Assembly: GCA_963815665.1 (NCBI GenBank)
Contig: CAWFHN010000023.1
Location: 179,435 to 243,434 of the forward strand
Direction of reading: 5' to 3'
Length of the DNA stretch: 64,000 bases
Source of the DNA: DASUPK01 sp963815665
GTDB taxonomy: Bacteria; Actinomycetota; Thermoleophilia; Solirubrobacterales; 70-9
A program made the translations under genes and the position numbers. The stretch's first letter is position 1. Each line of letters opens with the position of its first letter. Positions 52,433 to 61,651 of this stretch are shown one piece after another. The notes under the pieces were generated by a model. That model did not search any database, was not told the origin of the DNA, and worked only from the letters and a program-made list of their open reading frames with translations.

Positions 52433-55045
52433 ATGGCTGAAGAGACCAAGCCGGCCGCCAAAGCGGCAAAGGCGCCTACGAGCGCCGACATCGAGCGTGC
52501 ACGGGAGTTCGCGCGCGAGCCCTTCCTGCTCGAGGGCGAGAAGCCGAAGGACCTCGCGTCCGGGACCCCCCGCCGCAGGGCGCTGGACGCCGCCCTCGCC
52601 GAGATCGACGAGGGACTGGAGGCGCCCTCGATCGAGTGGCGCCGGGACTTCTCCCTCCTCCTTGGCCTCGAGCGCCTGCTCTCCGAGGAGGAGCCTCATC
52701 TCGCCGATGGCGCGGAGCTCGATCCCCATCAGGTCGACGCGCTCTCCGGAACCCTCGCGGCGCTGATCGCCGACATCCAGGAGCGGCTCAACGGCCACGC
52801 CTGGACCGGCAACGGAAACGGCGCGGCCGCCGCGACCGTCGAGGAAGAGGAAGAGGAGGCGCCCTCGGAGAACGGCGCCGAAGCGGTGGAGGAGGCCGAT
52901 GCCGCCGAGGAGGAAGAAGAGGAAGAGGAAGAAGAGGAGGAGGCGACCGAGGCCGAGGAGGCCGAGGACTGGGTCGAGCAGGTCGACGAGGAGGTCGTCG
53001 AGGAGGCCCCAGAGGACCCCGGAGCGAACCGCCGCTTCTGGTTCGAGCATGCCACCGGGTCCGGCAAGACCGTCGCGGCCGTCGGCTTCATCGAGGCCTC
53101 GCGCACCGGCGGCATCCTGATCCTCACCCACCGCCGCAACCTCGTCGACCAGTTCATCGGCGAGATCTCCGATCGCGGCTACGCCGACCGCCTGTCGCCG
53201 CCGCTGCTCGACGGCGCCGACCACCCCTACGGGCCGGTGACGGTCGAGACCTACCAGTGGTTCGTCCGCAACGCCGGCCGGATCTCGGACGCGTACTCGA
53301 TCGTGATCTGCGACGAGGCCCACACCGCGCTCGGCGAGAAGACCAGCGGCTGCATCCGCGCCTGGGTGGGACCCGTCTTCATCGGCATGACCGCCACCGG
53401 TGCGCTGATCGCGCGCCACGTCGCCGACCTCTTCCCGACCCAGACCTCCCGCTTCGACCTCGCCCAGGCGGCCCGCCGCGGCGTGATCGCTCCGCTTCGC
53501 TGCGTCCGGATTCCACCGGGGCCGGGTGTGCGGACGATCGCCAAGGTCCCGCTGCGCAAGGGCGAGGTGGACCAGGACTTCGACCAGGAGGAGCTGGCCA
53601 AGCTCCTCGACCAGGCGCCGTTCAACGTGGCGATCGCGGACCTCTACCGCTCGCGGTTCCGGCGCGTGCCCGGCGTGGTCTACACCGCCGGCGTCAAGCA
53701 CGCGAAGAACGTCGCCAAGGCCTTCCAGGACGCGGGCATCAACGCCCGCGCCGTTTCCGGCGAAACGCCCAAGCGCGAGCTGGCCGAGATCCTGGCCGGC
53801 TTCGAAAGAGGCGAGGTTGACGTGCTCTGCAACGCGATGCTGCTCGCCGAGGGCTGGAACTCGCCGCGGGCGACGATCTGCATGCACCTGGCGCCCACCG
53901 CCTCCCGCCGCGTCTACCAGCAGCGGGTCGGCCGCGTCACCCGTCGCAACCCCGGCAAGGAGGCGGGCCTGGTGATCGACCTCGTCCACCCGGCCACCAC
54001 GCACGACGAGACCATCGTCACCCTCCACAGCCTGCTCGACCGCGACGTCTACCGCGGCGGCGCGATCGTCGTCGGCCCGGTCAGGCGCGGCCGCGGGCGC
54101 CGGGTCCGGGTCGAGAAGCGCGTCGTGCCGGTGTCCGACCAGTCGGAGCGCCGCCTCCACGTCCTGGAGCGCGAGCTCTGGCGCATCGCGGTCGAGAACC
54201 TGAACCACTCAGAGCAGCACGTCTGGGCCGCGCTCGCGGGCGCCCGGGTCAGCCCCTCCGGCTGGCGCCGGGCCAAGGCGATGCTCCAGCACGACCAGAC
54301 CAAGGAGCTCCGCCGCCGCTTCCTGCTCACCTGCGTGCAGCGCAACCGGAACCAGCAGCTGCGGATCAAGGCGCTCGCCGAGATCGCCGCACTCCGCGAC
54401 GCGGACGCCTTCGACGACGCGATCGACACCGTGGGGACCTGGTCCCGGGACGACCGCCGGGCCGGGACCAAGGTCCTGCTCGAGGCACTCGCCGAGCGGC
54501 GGATCGGCCGTCGCGACCAGGCCCAGGCCTGGGTCTGGCGGCTCGCCGACTACACGCGCGACCTGCACGAGGAGTACGCGGTCCAGCGCTGGCCCGAGAC
54601 CAAGCGCCTGCTCGGCCTGCTGGTCAACTCATCCGGCCGCGCACACGGGCGCAACGCCCGCCGGCTGGTCCACGCCGCCCGCAACCACGATCGCCGCCTG
54701 GCCGCCGCGCTGCTCGCCGCGGGCGTCGCACACACGCCCGAGGGCGAGGAGGTCCTGCGCGGCGCCAAGATGCGCGCCGCCCGCAAGCCCTCCGCGGTCG
54801 CCCGAGAGCTGCTTCGCAACTTCCCCAAGGCCGGCGGTGGCCGCCGCCGGCGCCGCAAGCGCAAGGGCGGCGGCTCGCAGAATGGCTCGCGGAAGAACGG
54901 CGCCGCGGCCAAGGCCAACGGTGAAAACGCCGACGAGCAGGAGATCGAGGAGCTCGAGCTCGCCGAAGGCGAGAACGGCTCGGCGCCGGAGTCCGAAGAG
55001 GACCTCGAGGCCGCCGAGGCCGCCGAGGCCGCCGACGAGTCCTAG
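52433..55045 (+). CDS. SF2 DEAD/DEAH-type helicase with long acidic insert
   Basis: An 870-residue helicase. Residues 1-118 are N-terminal with a Q-motif-like helix (DPHQVDALSGTLAALI). A Glu-rich insert (about 128-198, with twelve Glu in a row) follows, then Walker A ATGSGKT (207-213), DEAH in VICDEAHTAL (about 294), TAT in GMTATG, and helicase-C motifs LLAEGWNSPRATI and QQRVGRVTRRN. The last 300 residues are helical, ending in basic (RRRRRKRKGGG) and acidic tails. The insert separates the Q-motif from Walker A. Substrate (DNA or RNA) is unknown. Confidence 0.87.
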   Translation: MAEETKPAAKAAKAPTSADIERAREFAREPFLLEGEKPKDLASGTPRRRALDAALAEIDEGLEAPSIEWRRDFSLLLGLERLLSEEEPHLADGAELDPHQVDALSGTLAALIADIQERLNGHAWTGNGNGAAAATVEEEEEEAPSENGAEAVEEADAAEEEEEEEEEEEEATEAEEAEDWVEQVDEEVVEEAPEDPGANRRFWFEHATGSGKTVAAVGFIEASRTGGILILTHRRNLVDQFIGEISDRGYADRLSPPLLDGADHPYGPVTVETYQWFVRNAGRISDAYSIVICDEAHTALGEKTSGCIRAWVGPVFIGMTATGALIARHVADLFPTQTSRFDLAQAARRGVIAPLRCVRIPPGPGVRTIAKVPLRKGEVDQDFDQEELAKLLDQAPFNVAIADLYRSRFRRVPGVVYTAGVKHAKNVAKAFQDAGINARAVSGETPKRELAEILAGFERGEVDVLCNAMLLAEGWNSPRATICMHLAPTASRRVYQQRVGRVTRRNPGKEAGLVIDLVHPATTHDETIVTLHSLLDRDVYRGGAIVVGPVRRGRGRRVRVEKRVVPVSDQSERRLHVLERELWRIAVENLNHSEQHVWAALAGARVSPSGWRRAKAMLQHDQTKELRRRFLLTCVQRNRNQQLRIKALAEIAALRDADAFDDAIDTVGTWSRDDRRAGTKVLLEALAERRIGRRDQAQAWVWRLADYTRDLHEEYAVQRWPETKRLLGLLVNSSGRAHGRNARRLVHAARNHDRRLAAALLAAGVAHTPEGEEVLRGAKMRAARKPSAVARELLRNFPKAGGGRRRRRKRKGGGSQNGSRKNGAAAKANGENADEQEIEELELAEGENGSAPESEEDLEAAEAAEAADES

Positions 55046-55120
55046 GCCCGTGGGCCGTCAGGGGCTTTCTGGACGTGATGGAGGGGCGCGCCGACCCGCC
55101 GCCGGCCGCAGGGCTGAGCT

Positions 55121-55858
55121 CTAGGACTCGACGGCGAGGTGGACCTCGCCGGCCCCCAGCGACACGCGCTCGCCGTCGCCCTTCTCCACCACGAGATGGC
55201 CGCGCTCGTCGATCTCCTCGGCGACGCCTTCGCCGTCGTCCCAGGAGATTCGCCTGCCGCAGAGGGCGTCCCGTGCCCTGTAGGAGCTCAGGACCTCGTC
55301 ATCCGATGCGTCGACCCAGCGCCCGAGCGCTTCGTTCAGCGCGGAGATGGCGCGGGCCACACCCGGCGCACCGCCCGGAGGCAGGCCGCCCTCGGCCTCG
55401 GTCGGCAGCAGGGAGGCGGCCGTCTCGCGGAGCTCCGGCGGGAATTCGTCCCCGGCGATCGCAACGTTGAGGCCGACGCCGATCACGGCCCACTCCTCGT
55501 CCGGGCGCGCCTCGACCAGTACGCCGGCGACCTTGCGCTCATCGATCCAGACGTCGTTCGGCCACTTGACCTGGCAGCGCACGGGGGCGACCGCCTCGGC
55601 CGCCTCGCAGACGGCGATCGGGACGGCCAGGGGCAGCAGCGGAGATCGATCCGCGGCGAAGGGTCGCGCCAGCGCGGAGTAGAGCAGGCACGAGCCCGGT
55701 GGCCCGAACCAGGCGGTGCCGCGCCGCCCCCGCCCGCCCGTCTGCTCGGCGGCGGTCACCACGAGGCCGCCAGGCCCCCCGGACATCGCCAGCTCCTTGG
55801 CGCGCTCGTTGGTCGAGTCGGTGCGCCGGTAGTGGCGGTGGGGGGCCCCGAAACCCAC
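55121..55858 (-). CDS. birA: Biotin-[acetyl-CoA-carboxylase] ligase
   Basis: A 245-residue enzyme that attaches biotin to the carrier protein via biotinyl-AMP. Visible motifs: RTDSTNERAKELA, GGRGRRGTAW (biotin-binding loop), and KWPNDVWIDERKVAGVL. No N-terminal DNA-binding domain, so this is the monofunctional form, not the BirA repressor. I chose GTG 55858, just after the stop of the upstream gene, 2 bp away; the open frame further upstream does not resemble BirA. Confidence 0.9.
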   Translation of the reverse strand: MGFGAPHRHYRRTDSTNERAKELAMSGGPGGLVVTAAEQTGGRGRRGTAWFGPPGSCLLYSALARPFAADRSPLLPLAVPIAVCEAAEAVAPVRCQVKWPNDVWIDERKVAGVLVEARPDEEWAVIGVGLNVAIAGDEFPPELRETAASLLPTEAEGGLPPGGAPGVARAISALNEALGRWVDASDDEVLSSYRARDALCGRRISWDDGEGVAEEIDERGHLVVEKGDGERVSLGAGEVHLAVES

Positions 55859-55860
55859 AG

Positions 55861-56676
55861 CTACCTGACCGGCCGCAGCGTGACCTCGCTGTCCGGCGTC
55901 AGGTCCATCAGCCCGGCGGCGCTGCCGCCGCTGACGGCCAGGGCGAGGGCGCCCGAGGAGTCCTCGAAGAGCAGCACGTCGGCCGGGCCCACGTCCGCGA
56001 AGGTGCGCGCCCAGACCGCCTCGAAGCGGCCATCGGGCGCTCTGACCTCCAGGGCATCCCCCGGCCGGATAGGCCCGTCGGAAAGCATCGACCCGTCGAC
56101 GTCGAGCGTCACGTTCCCGTAGCCATCCTCGTGGATCGCGTGGGCCACGATCTCGCCGTCCGAAATCCTCGGCGCCGGAAGGTCGAGCGCCACGAGGGAG
56201 CTCGGGTCGATCGACTCTCCGGCCTCCTCGAGTTGCGCGCCCAGGGAGAGATGGGCCGCGACCGGCGCGAACATGTCCCGGCCGTGGAAGGTGGCCGAGA
56301 CGGGCTCCAGCCTGAAGGGCGACCGCGAGAGCTCCACCGCGTCGAGGGCGCCCCCGAGCCGGTCGAGAGCCCGCGACAGCAGGCCGTTGTCCGGTCCGAC
56401 GAGAAAGCGCCCCTCCGCGGCGGCGACCGCGACCGCCCGTCGGGCGGAGCCGACCCCCGGGTCCACCACGGCAAGGTGGACCCCCGGGGGGCAGGAGGGC
56501 AGCGCGTTGGCGAGAGCGATTGCGCCCTGGCGGATGTCCTGGCGGGCGATTCCGTGAGTGAGGTCGATCAACGGCGCGCCGGGCGCGATCTGCGAGATCA
56601 CGGCGCGGCAGACGCCGGCGAACTCGTCCTCGTATCCGTAGTCGGAGAGGAACGTGATCGGCCGCGGAGTCGCCAC
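55861..56676 (-). CDS. SAM hydroxide adenosyltransferase (DUF62)
   Basis: A 271-residue enzyme that hydrolyses S-adenosylmethionine to adenosine and methionine with hydroxide as nucleophile. It begins TFLSDYGYEDEFAGVC, has VVDPGVGSARRAVAV, the VGPDNGLL turn, FHGRDMFAPVAAHLS and DGYGNVTLDV, all DUF62 hallmarks. Co-directional with birA, overlapping its upstream region by 2 bp spacing. Its function in the cell is unclear; it may limit SAM. Confidence 0.9.
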   Translation of the reverse strand: MATPRPITFLSDYGYEDEFAGVCRAVISQIAPGAPLIDLTHGIARQDIRQGAIALANALPSCPPGVHLAVVDPGVGSARRAVAVAAAEGRFLVGPDNGLLSRALDRLGGALDAVELSRSPFRLEPVSATFHGRDMFAPVAAHLSLGAQLEEAGESIDPSSLVALDLPAPRISDGEIVAHAIHEDGYGNVTLDVDGSMLSDGPIRPGDALEVRAPDGRFEAVWARTFADVGPADVLLFEDSSGALALAVSGGSAAGLMDLTPDSEVTLRPVR

Positions 56677-56694
56677 GGCCGGATCCTATGGCCC

Positions 56695-57537
56695 CTACTT
56701 CTTGCTGAGCTTGACCTTGACGACCTCTCGGTGTGAGTCCCCGTAGACGGTGGTCGCGTCGAGGGTGACCTTCGCCACGCCCCGGTCCTCGAGTCGATTG
56801 CGCCCTCTCTTGGTGAGTTTGACGTGGAGTGCACGAAGCTGGCCTTGCAGCAGCTCGAACACCTTCGTCTTGGCGGCGCCGCCCGTCGTCAGCGAGCAGT
56901 CCGCGTTGCACTTGACCCTGATCCGGGCCGACTTCCCCGGCTTCTTCTGCCGCTCGGCCGAGGCGCGAACGCTGAGCGGATCATGCGTGATCCGCAGGTC
57001 CCAGCCGTTGAAGGTCCCTCCGCCGCTGAGGAGGCCCGCGTCGCGAACGTGCAGCGTCCACAGTCCCGCGCTCGGCTTTCCCGCGAACGTCCCGAGCAGG
57101 GTCCCCTCGTTGAAGTCGTGAGGCTTGCCAATGCCGTTCTCCAACTCAGTGGAGCAGAACGCGGAGCCGTGGGCGCCGCTGCCGTCGGCGAACAGGGGGC
57201 CGCTGTCGGTGATCGTGAAGTGGGTGGCCCCCGGCATGCTGGAGCATCCGACGGTCATCAGGTACATCTGGTCCCCTCTTGGATCGTTGAGCCACGCCGA
57301 GAAGTCGGTTCCATTCGTGAGCCAGACCGGCTGCAGGTCCCCCACCTCCAGGGACTTGACGGGGGGTCTGCCGGTGTCAACCTTGATCGTGCTGGGAATC
57401 CCGTCGACGCCCGTGTTGTCGGGAACCGTGACCGACTTGAGGCTCGTATAGGTGACGGTCGAGGCTGCCGCGTTCCCCGCCAGCGCGAATGTCGCCAGCG
57501 CGACAGAGAAGAGAACTGTGCGGGTGCGGTGGGCCAT
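56695..57537 (-). CDS. Secreted protein with proprotein-convertase P-domain-like region
   Basis: A 280-residue exported protein with a signal peptide (about residues 1-26, ending NAAAS). The central part (about 95-180) resembles a P-domain: LLGTFAGKPSAGLWTLHVRD and GGGTFNGWDLRIT. The C-terminal 90 residues are Lys/Arg-rich, basic. There is no protease domain. The ATG at 57537 is used rather than the TTG at 57543. Likely a cell-surface adhesion or stability module; function unknown. Confidence 0.72.
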   Translation of the reverse strand: MAHRTRTVLFSVALATFALAGNAAASTVTYTSLKSVTVPDNTGVDGIPSTIKVDTGRPPVKSLEVGDLQPVWLTNGTDFSAWLNDPRGDQMYLMTVGCSSMPGATHFTITDSGPLFADGSGAHGSAFCSTELENGIGKPHDFNEGTLLGTFAGKPSAGLWTLHVRDAGLLSGGGTFNGWDLRITHDPLSVRASAERQKKPGKSARIRVKCNADCSLTTGGAAKTKVFELLQGQLRALHVKLTKRGRNRLEDRGVAKVTLDATTVYGDSHREVVKVKLSKK

Positions 57538-57635
57538 CTGCAATCAAAGCCAAGCATCAGACGACCCGCGCCCAATCCGTGGTGGCGACGGGAATCGACT
57601 CCGGGCTCACCACCTAGATGACGCCGAGGCGCAGC

Positions 57636-59138
57636 TCAGCCCGCCGCCGCGATGAGCGCCTCGACCAGCCCGCCGATGTCGTGGCGCTCGGCCTCGACGT
57701 CGACGGTCAGACCAGCCTCTCGGGCGGCCTCGCTGGTGATCGGGCCGATCGAGACGACCCTGGCGCCCTCGGGAATCCCGTTGGCGCTCGCCTCCATGAA
57801 GTTGCGGACCGTCGAGGAGGAGGTGAAGGTGATGAAGTCGGCGTCCCGGGCGCGCTCCAGGGCATCCGGGTCTGGGGACTCGGCGACGGTCTCATAGAGC
57901 GCCACCTCATCGACCTTCGCGCCGCGCTTGCGCAGCGCGTCGGGGAGGAGCTCCCGGGCCTCCGCCGCGCGCGCGATCAGCACCGGCTTGCCGTCGAGCT
58001 CCAGCTTGTTCAGCTCCTCGACCAGCTCCTCGGCGACGAAGCGCTCGGGGACGATGTCCGCGAGGATGCCGCCCGCGGCCAGGGCGGCCTCGGTGCCGGA
58101 GCCGATCGCCGCGACGCTCGCGTTGGCGAGCGCGCGAGAGTCGCGGCCCTGCTCCGCCATCGCCTCGAACAGAAGGCGCGCGCCGTTGGGGCTGGTGACG
58201 CAGACCAGCGCGTAGGTGTGGAGGCTCTCGACCGCGGCCCGGACCTCCCTCGAGTCGATCCGGGGCTCGATCCGGATGGCGGGCAGCTCGATCGGCTCCG
58301 CTCCGAGGGCGTCGAGCTGGCGTGCGAGCTCGCTCGCCTGCGCGCGGGCGCGGGTGACCACGACCTTCTTGCCGTGCAGCGGCCGGCGCTCGAGCCAGGC
58401 GATTCGCTCCCGCCGCGCGGCGACCGGGCCGACGACGGTTACGGAGGGCGGCCGGATCTCCGCCTCCTCCGCCGCGGCGGCGATGCCGTCGAGGGTGGAG
58501 CTGACGGTGCGCTGCCCGGGGAGCGTGCCGCGCTCCACGACCGCCGCCGGCTCCGACGGCTCGCGACCCGCTGCAATCAGGCTCTCCGCGATCCGCGGCA
58601 GCGCCTTGACGCCCATGTAGAAGACGAGCGTTCCCGGGAACCGGGCGAGGGCCTCGAAGTCGAGGGAGGAATCCTCCTTGTCCGGATCCTCGTGACCCGT
58701 GACGAAGGCGACCGCGGACGCGTCGTCGCGATGGGTCACCGGGATGCCCGCGTAGGCGGGCGCCGCGATCCCCGCCGTGATGCCGGGGACGACCTCGAAC
58801 GGGATCTCGGCCTCGGCGAGCGCCTCCGCCTCCTCGCCTCCCCGCCCGAAGACGAAGGGGTCCCCGCCCTTGAGCCGGACCACCAGCTTGCCCTGGCGGG
58901 CGCGATCGATCAGCAGCTCGGCGATCCCCTCCTGGGGGACGCTGGCATCACCCGGCTCCTTGCCGACGTAGATCAGCTCTGCGTCCGGACCGGCGACGGC
59001 CAGGGCGCCGCCCGGGATCAGGCGGTCATGGACGATCACGTCGGCCGCGACGATCAGCTCTAGGGAACGGGTGGTCATCAGGCCCGGGTCACCGGGCCCG
59101 GCTCCGACCAGGAAGACGATTCCGGGTCCCTCGCTCAT
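57636..59138 (-). CDS. Uroporphyrinogen-III C-methyltransferase/uroporphyrinogen-III synthase fusion
   Basis: A 500-residue bifunctional enzyme. The N-terminal SUMT domain (about 1-245) has VGAGPGDPGLMTTRSLEL, RLKGGDPFVFGRGGEEAEAL and GITAGIAAPAYAG; it methylates uroporphyrinogen III toward siroheme or cobalamin. The C-terminal HemD domain (about 250-500) makes uroporphyrinogen III from hydroxymethylbilane. I chose the ATG at 59138, which overlaps the corrected hemC stop as ATGA. As read, hemC runs into this frame through an extra base. Confidence 0.9.
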   Translation of the reverse strand: MSEGPGIVFLVGAGPGDPGLMTTRSLELIVAADVIVHDRLIPGGALAVAGPDAELIYVGKEPGDASVPQEGIAELLIDRARQGKLVVRLKGGDPFVFGRGGEEAEALAEAEIPFEVVPGITAGIAAPAYAGIPVTHRDDASAVAFVTGHEDPDKEDSSLDFEALARFPGTLVFYMGVKALPRIAESLIAAGREPSEPAAVVERGTLPGQRTVSSTLDGIAAAAEEAEIRPPSVTVVGPVAARRERIAWLERRPLHGKKVVVTRARAQASELARQLDALGAEPIELPAIRIEPRIDSREVRAAVESLHTYALVCVTSPNGARLLFEAMAEQGRDSRALANASVAAIGSGTEAALAAGGILADIVPERFVAEELVEELNKLELDGKPVLIARAAEARELLPDALRKRGAKVDEVALYETVAESPDPDALERARDADFITFTSSSTVRNFMEASANGIPEGARVVSIGPITSEAAREAGLTVDVEAERHDIGGLVEALIAAAG

Positions 59139-60056
59139 CCGACCACTGCCATCTCCTCGGCGCGCTGGAGGATGTCGCCGGCCCCCGCGGCCTTCATCCG
59201 CTCCGCCAGGGCGCCCGCCGAGGCCCTCGGGATCGGACGCGTCCACCTCCATCTCGTCGCGGAGCCACTCGCTGCCGTCCGGCAGCCCGCAGAAGGCGCG
59301 CAGGCGCATGAGGCCGCCGTGCTCCAGCGTCGCGATCGCCCCGAGCGGCGTGTTGCAGCTCGCGTCCAGGGCCGCGACCAGGGCCCGCTCGGCGGAGAGC
59401 CTTCCCAGGGCGCCTCGATCGGTGATCGACTCGGCGGCCGTCACGGGCCGGTCCTCCGAGTGGCGAGCCTCGATCACGAGAGCGCCCTGGCCGGGGGCGG
59501 GGGTCAGCTCGTCGGGCTCGACCGGGAAGGCCATCTCCTCCGCGCGACCGAGCCGGTGCAGGCCGGCGGCCGCCAGCACCAGGCCGTCGAAGTCGCCCGC
59601 CTCCAGCCGGTCGAGCCGGGAGTCGACGTTGCCGCGGAGCCCGAGCACCTCGAGGTCGGGCCGGAGGGCCAGGATCTGGGCGCGGCGCCGCAGGCTCGAG
59701 GTGCCGATCCTCGAGCCCTCGGGGCACTCGCCGAGCGAGTTGACATGGCCGACGTAGGCGTCGCGCGGGTCCGCCCGCTCGGGCACGCCGGCGATTTCGA
59801 GGCCCTCGGGGATGTCGATCGGCAGGTCCTTCGCGGAGTGCACCGCCAGGTCGACCTCGCCGATCAGCAGCGCCTGCTCGATCGCGCGGACGAAGCGTGC
59901 CTTGTCGCCGCCGGAGCCGGGGCTCTGTGAGCCCTGATCCCCTGAGGTCTTGATGGGAACGATCTCGGCGCCCCCCAGCTGCTTGGCGACGAGCTTCGCC
60001 TGCGCGAGGGCCAGCGCGCTGCCGCGCGTACCGAGACGAAGCGGTGGCTCAGCCAT
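59135..60056 (-). pseudogene. hemC: Hydroxymethylbilane synthase, C-terminus frameshifted as read
   Basis: Porphobilinogen deaminase, polymerising four porphobilinogens. It has GTRGSALALAQAKLVAKQL, KDLPIDIPEG and the dipyrromethane-binding Cys in ASCNTPLGA. Near 59224-59226 a GGG run (minus strand) contains one extra G. Deleting it gives ALAERMKAAGAGDILQRA and a TGA at 59135 that overlaps the next ATG. The length is 922 bases, one more than a multiple of three. As read, the frame continues into the cobA/hemD gene as an 806-residue fusion, most likely an artefact. Confidence 0.86.
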
Positions 60057-60068
60057 CGCCCTGCCGTC

Positions 60069-61412
60069 TCAGCTGCGTTCGCTCCGACGTCGCCTCTCGT
60101 CGAGGGAGGCGACGTCGGCGCCCTCCGGGGCATCCGGCTCGGTGCCCGCATCGAGCCCGAAGAGCTCGCGGAGAGCGCTGACCTGGAGGTAGGCGTCCTC
60201 GCGGTCGGCGATGCCCTTGATCCTCACGGTGGGCTCGTGCAGAAGCCGGTTGGCGATCGCCCGGGCCAGCTGCTCGACCCGCTCGCGATCGGTGGCCGAG
60301 AGGCTCTCCCATCTGGTGGCGTTCTCGGAGAGGACCTGGGCGACGATCGAGTCGGCGCGCTCGCGCAGGGCCGCGACGGTCGGCATCACCTCCTGGGCGC
60401 CGAGCCAGCGCTCGAAGCGGCTCAGCTCGGAGTCCAGGATCCCGCCGGCATGGCGGGCCTCCGCCTCGCGGCCGGAGGCGTTCTGCTCGACGATCGCCTG
60501 CACCTCGTCGACGTCGAAGAGGCTCACGCCCTCGACCTCGCGGCACTCCGGATCGATGTCGCGCGGCACGGCGAGGTCGATCAGGAGCAGCGGGTTGCCC
60601 TCGCGCTGATCCATGATCACCTCGAGCTCGGAGCGCTCGATCAGGTGGTGAGGCGAGTTGGTGGCGGAGACGACGATGTCCGCGCCGGCCAGCTGGAGGG
60701 GAAGCTCGTCGATCCGCACCGCGCGGCCGCCGAACTTCTCGGCCAGCGAGATCGCGCGGTTATAGCCGCGGTTGGCGATGAAGACGGCGTCCGAGCCGCG
60801 GGCGGCGAGCGCTCGGGCGGTGAGCTCGGAGGTCTCCCCGGCGCCGATCAGCAGGACGCGGCGGGCGGAGAGGTCGCCGAGGTTGCGCTGGGCCAGCTCG
60901 ACGGCGACCGACGGAATCGAGACGCCCTTCTCGCCGATGGCGGTCTCGGTGCGCGCCCGCTTGCCCGCCGCGAGCGCGCCGCGGAACATCCGATTGAGGA
61001 TCGGACCGGTCGCCCCCTCGACCAGCGCCAGCTCATAGGCGCGCTTCACCTGTCCCTGGATCTCCGCCTCGCCCACGATCATCGACTCGAGCCCGGCGGT
61101 CACCCGGTAGAGGTGCCTGGCGGCCTCGGGGCCACGGAGCGAGTAGAGCGGACCGAGCAGCTCGGTGGGCCGGATCCCCGCCTCCCGGGCCAGAACCCCG
61201 AGCCCCGCGGCCTCCGCCTCGACCGAGTCGGTGGCGACCAGGTAGAGCTCGGTGCGGTTGCAGGTCGAGAGCGCCGCCGCCTCGCTGATCGGCTCCTCCG
61301 TGACGAGAGCGCTCAGAACCCCGGCCGCCCGGCCCTCGGTGAGGGCGAGCTGCTCCCGCAGCGCCAGCGGCGCCGTGCGGTGGGAGACGCCGAGCGCGAG
61401 CAGGCCGCTCAT
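60069..61412 (-). CDS. hemA: Glutamyl-tRNA reductase
   Basis: A 447-residue enzyme that starts tetrapyrrole synthesis by reducing glutamyl-tRNA to glutamate-1-semialdehyde. The N-terminal LALGVSHRTAPLALR, the catalytic Cys in LSTCNRTELYLV and the NADPH domain (LLIGAGETSELTARALAARG) are intact. The start at 61412 overlaps the ccmD-like stop as ATGA; 12 bp separate its stop from hemC. Confidence 0.95.
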   Translation of the reverse strand: MSGLLALGVSHRTAPLALREQLALTEGRAAGVLSALVTEEPISEAAALSTCNRTELYLVATDSVEAEAAGLGVLAREAGIRPTELLGPLYSLRGPEAARHLYRVTAGLESMIVGEAEIQGQVKRAYELALVEGATGPILNRMFRGALAAGKRARTETAIGEKGVSIPSVAVELAQRNLGDLSARRVLLIGAGETSELTARALAARGSDAVFIANRGYNRAISLAEKFGGRAVRIDELPLQLAGADIVVSATNSPHHLIERSELEVIMDQREGNPLLLIDLAVPRDIDPECREVEGVSLFDVDEVQAIVEQNASGREAEARHAGGILDSELSRFERWLGAQEVMPTVAALRERADSIVAQVLSENATRWESLSATDRERVEQLARAIANRLLHEPTVRIKGIADREDAYLQVSALRELFGLDAGTEPDAPEGADVASLDERRRRSERS

Positions 61413-61651
61413 CCTCGGCCTCCCTGGCGCACCGCCTCGATCTCCTCCTCGCGGCCGCGGACCGTCCCGACGCCGCGGTCCGTGCCCTGGCCCTGCGACC
61501 GGTCGGCGAGGTCCGCGAGCGAGGTGAGCTCGCGCTGGATGCGCTGGAGCTTCGCGGCCATGATCGCCACGTAGATCAGGAGCAGGAGCAGGAAGACGAC
61601 GTAGGCGGCGCCCACGTAGCCGCCGTTCTCGATCGCGAGCGGCGGAATCAA
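61409..61651 (-). CDS. ccmD: CcmD-like small membrane protein
   Basis: An 80-residue protein with one N-terminal membrane helix (about 12-34) followed by a charged helical tail, the usual CcmD topology. CcmD assists heme handover in the CcmABC release complex. The TTG at 61651 overlaps the ccmC stop. Family conservation is weak, so the assignment rests on position and topology. Confidence 0.78.
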   Translation of the reverse strand: MIPPLAIENGGYVGAAYVVFLLLLLIYVAIMAAKLQRIQRELTSLADLADRSQGQGTDRGVGTVRGREEEIEAVRQGGRG

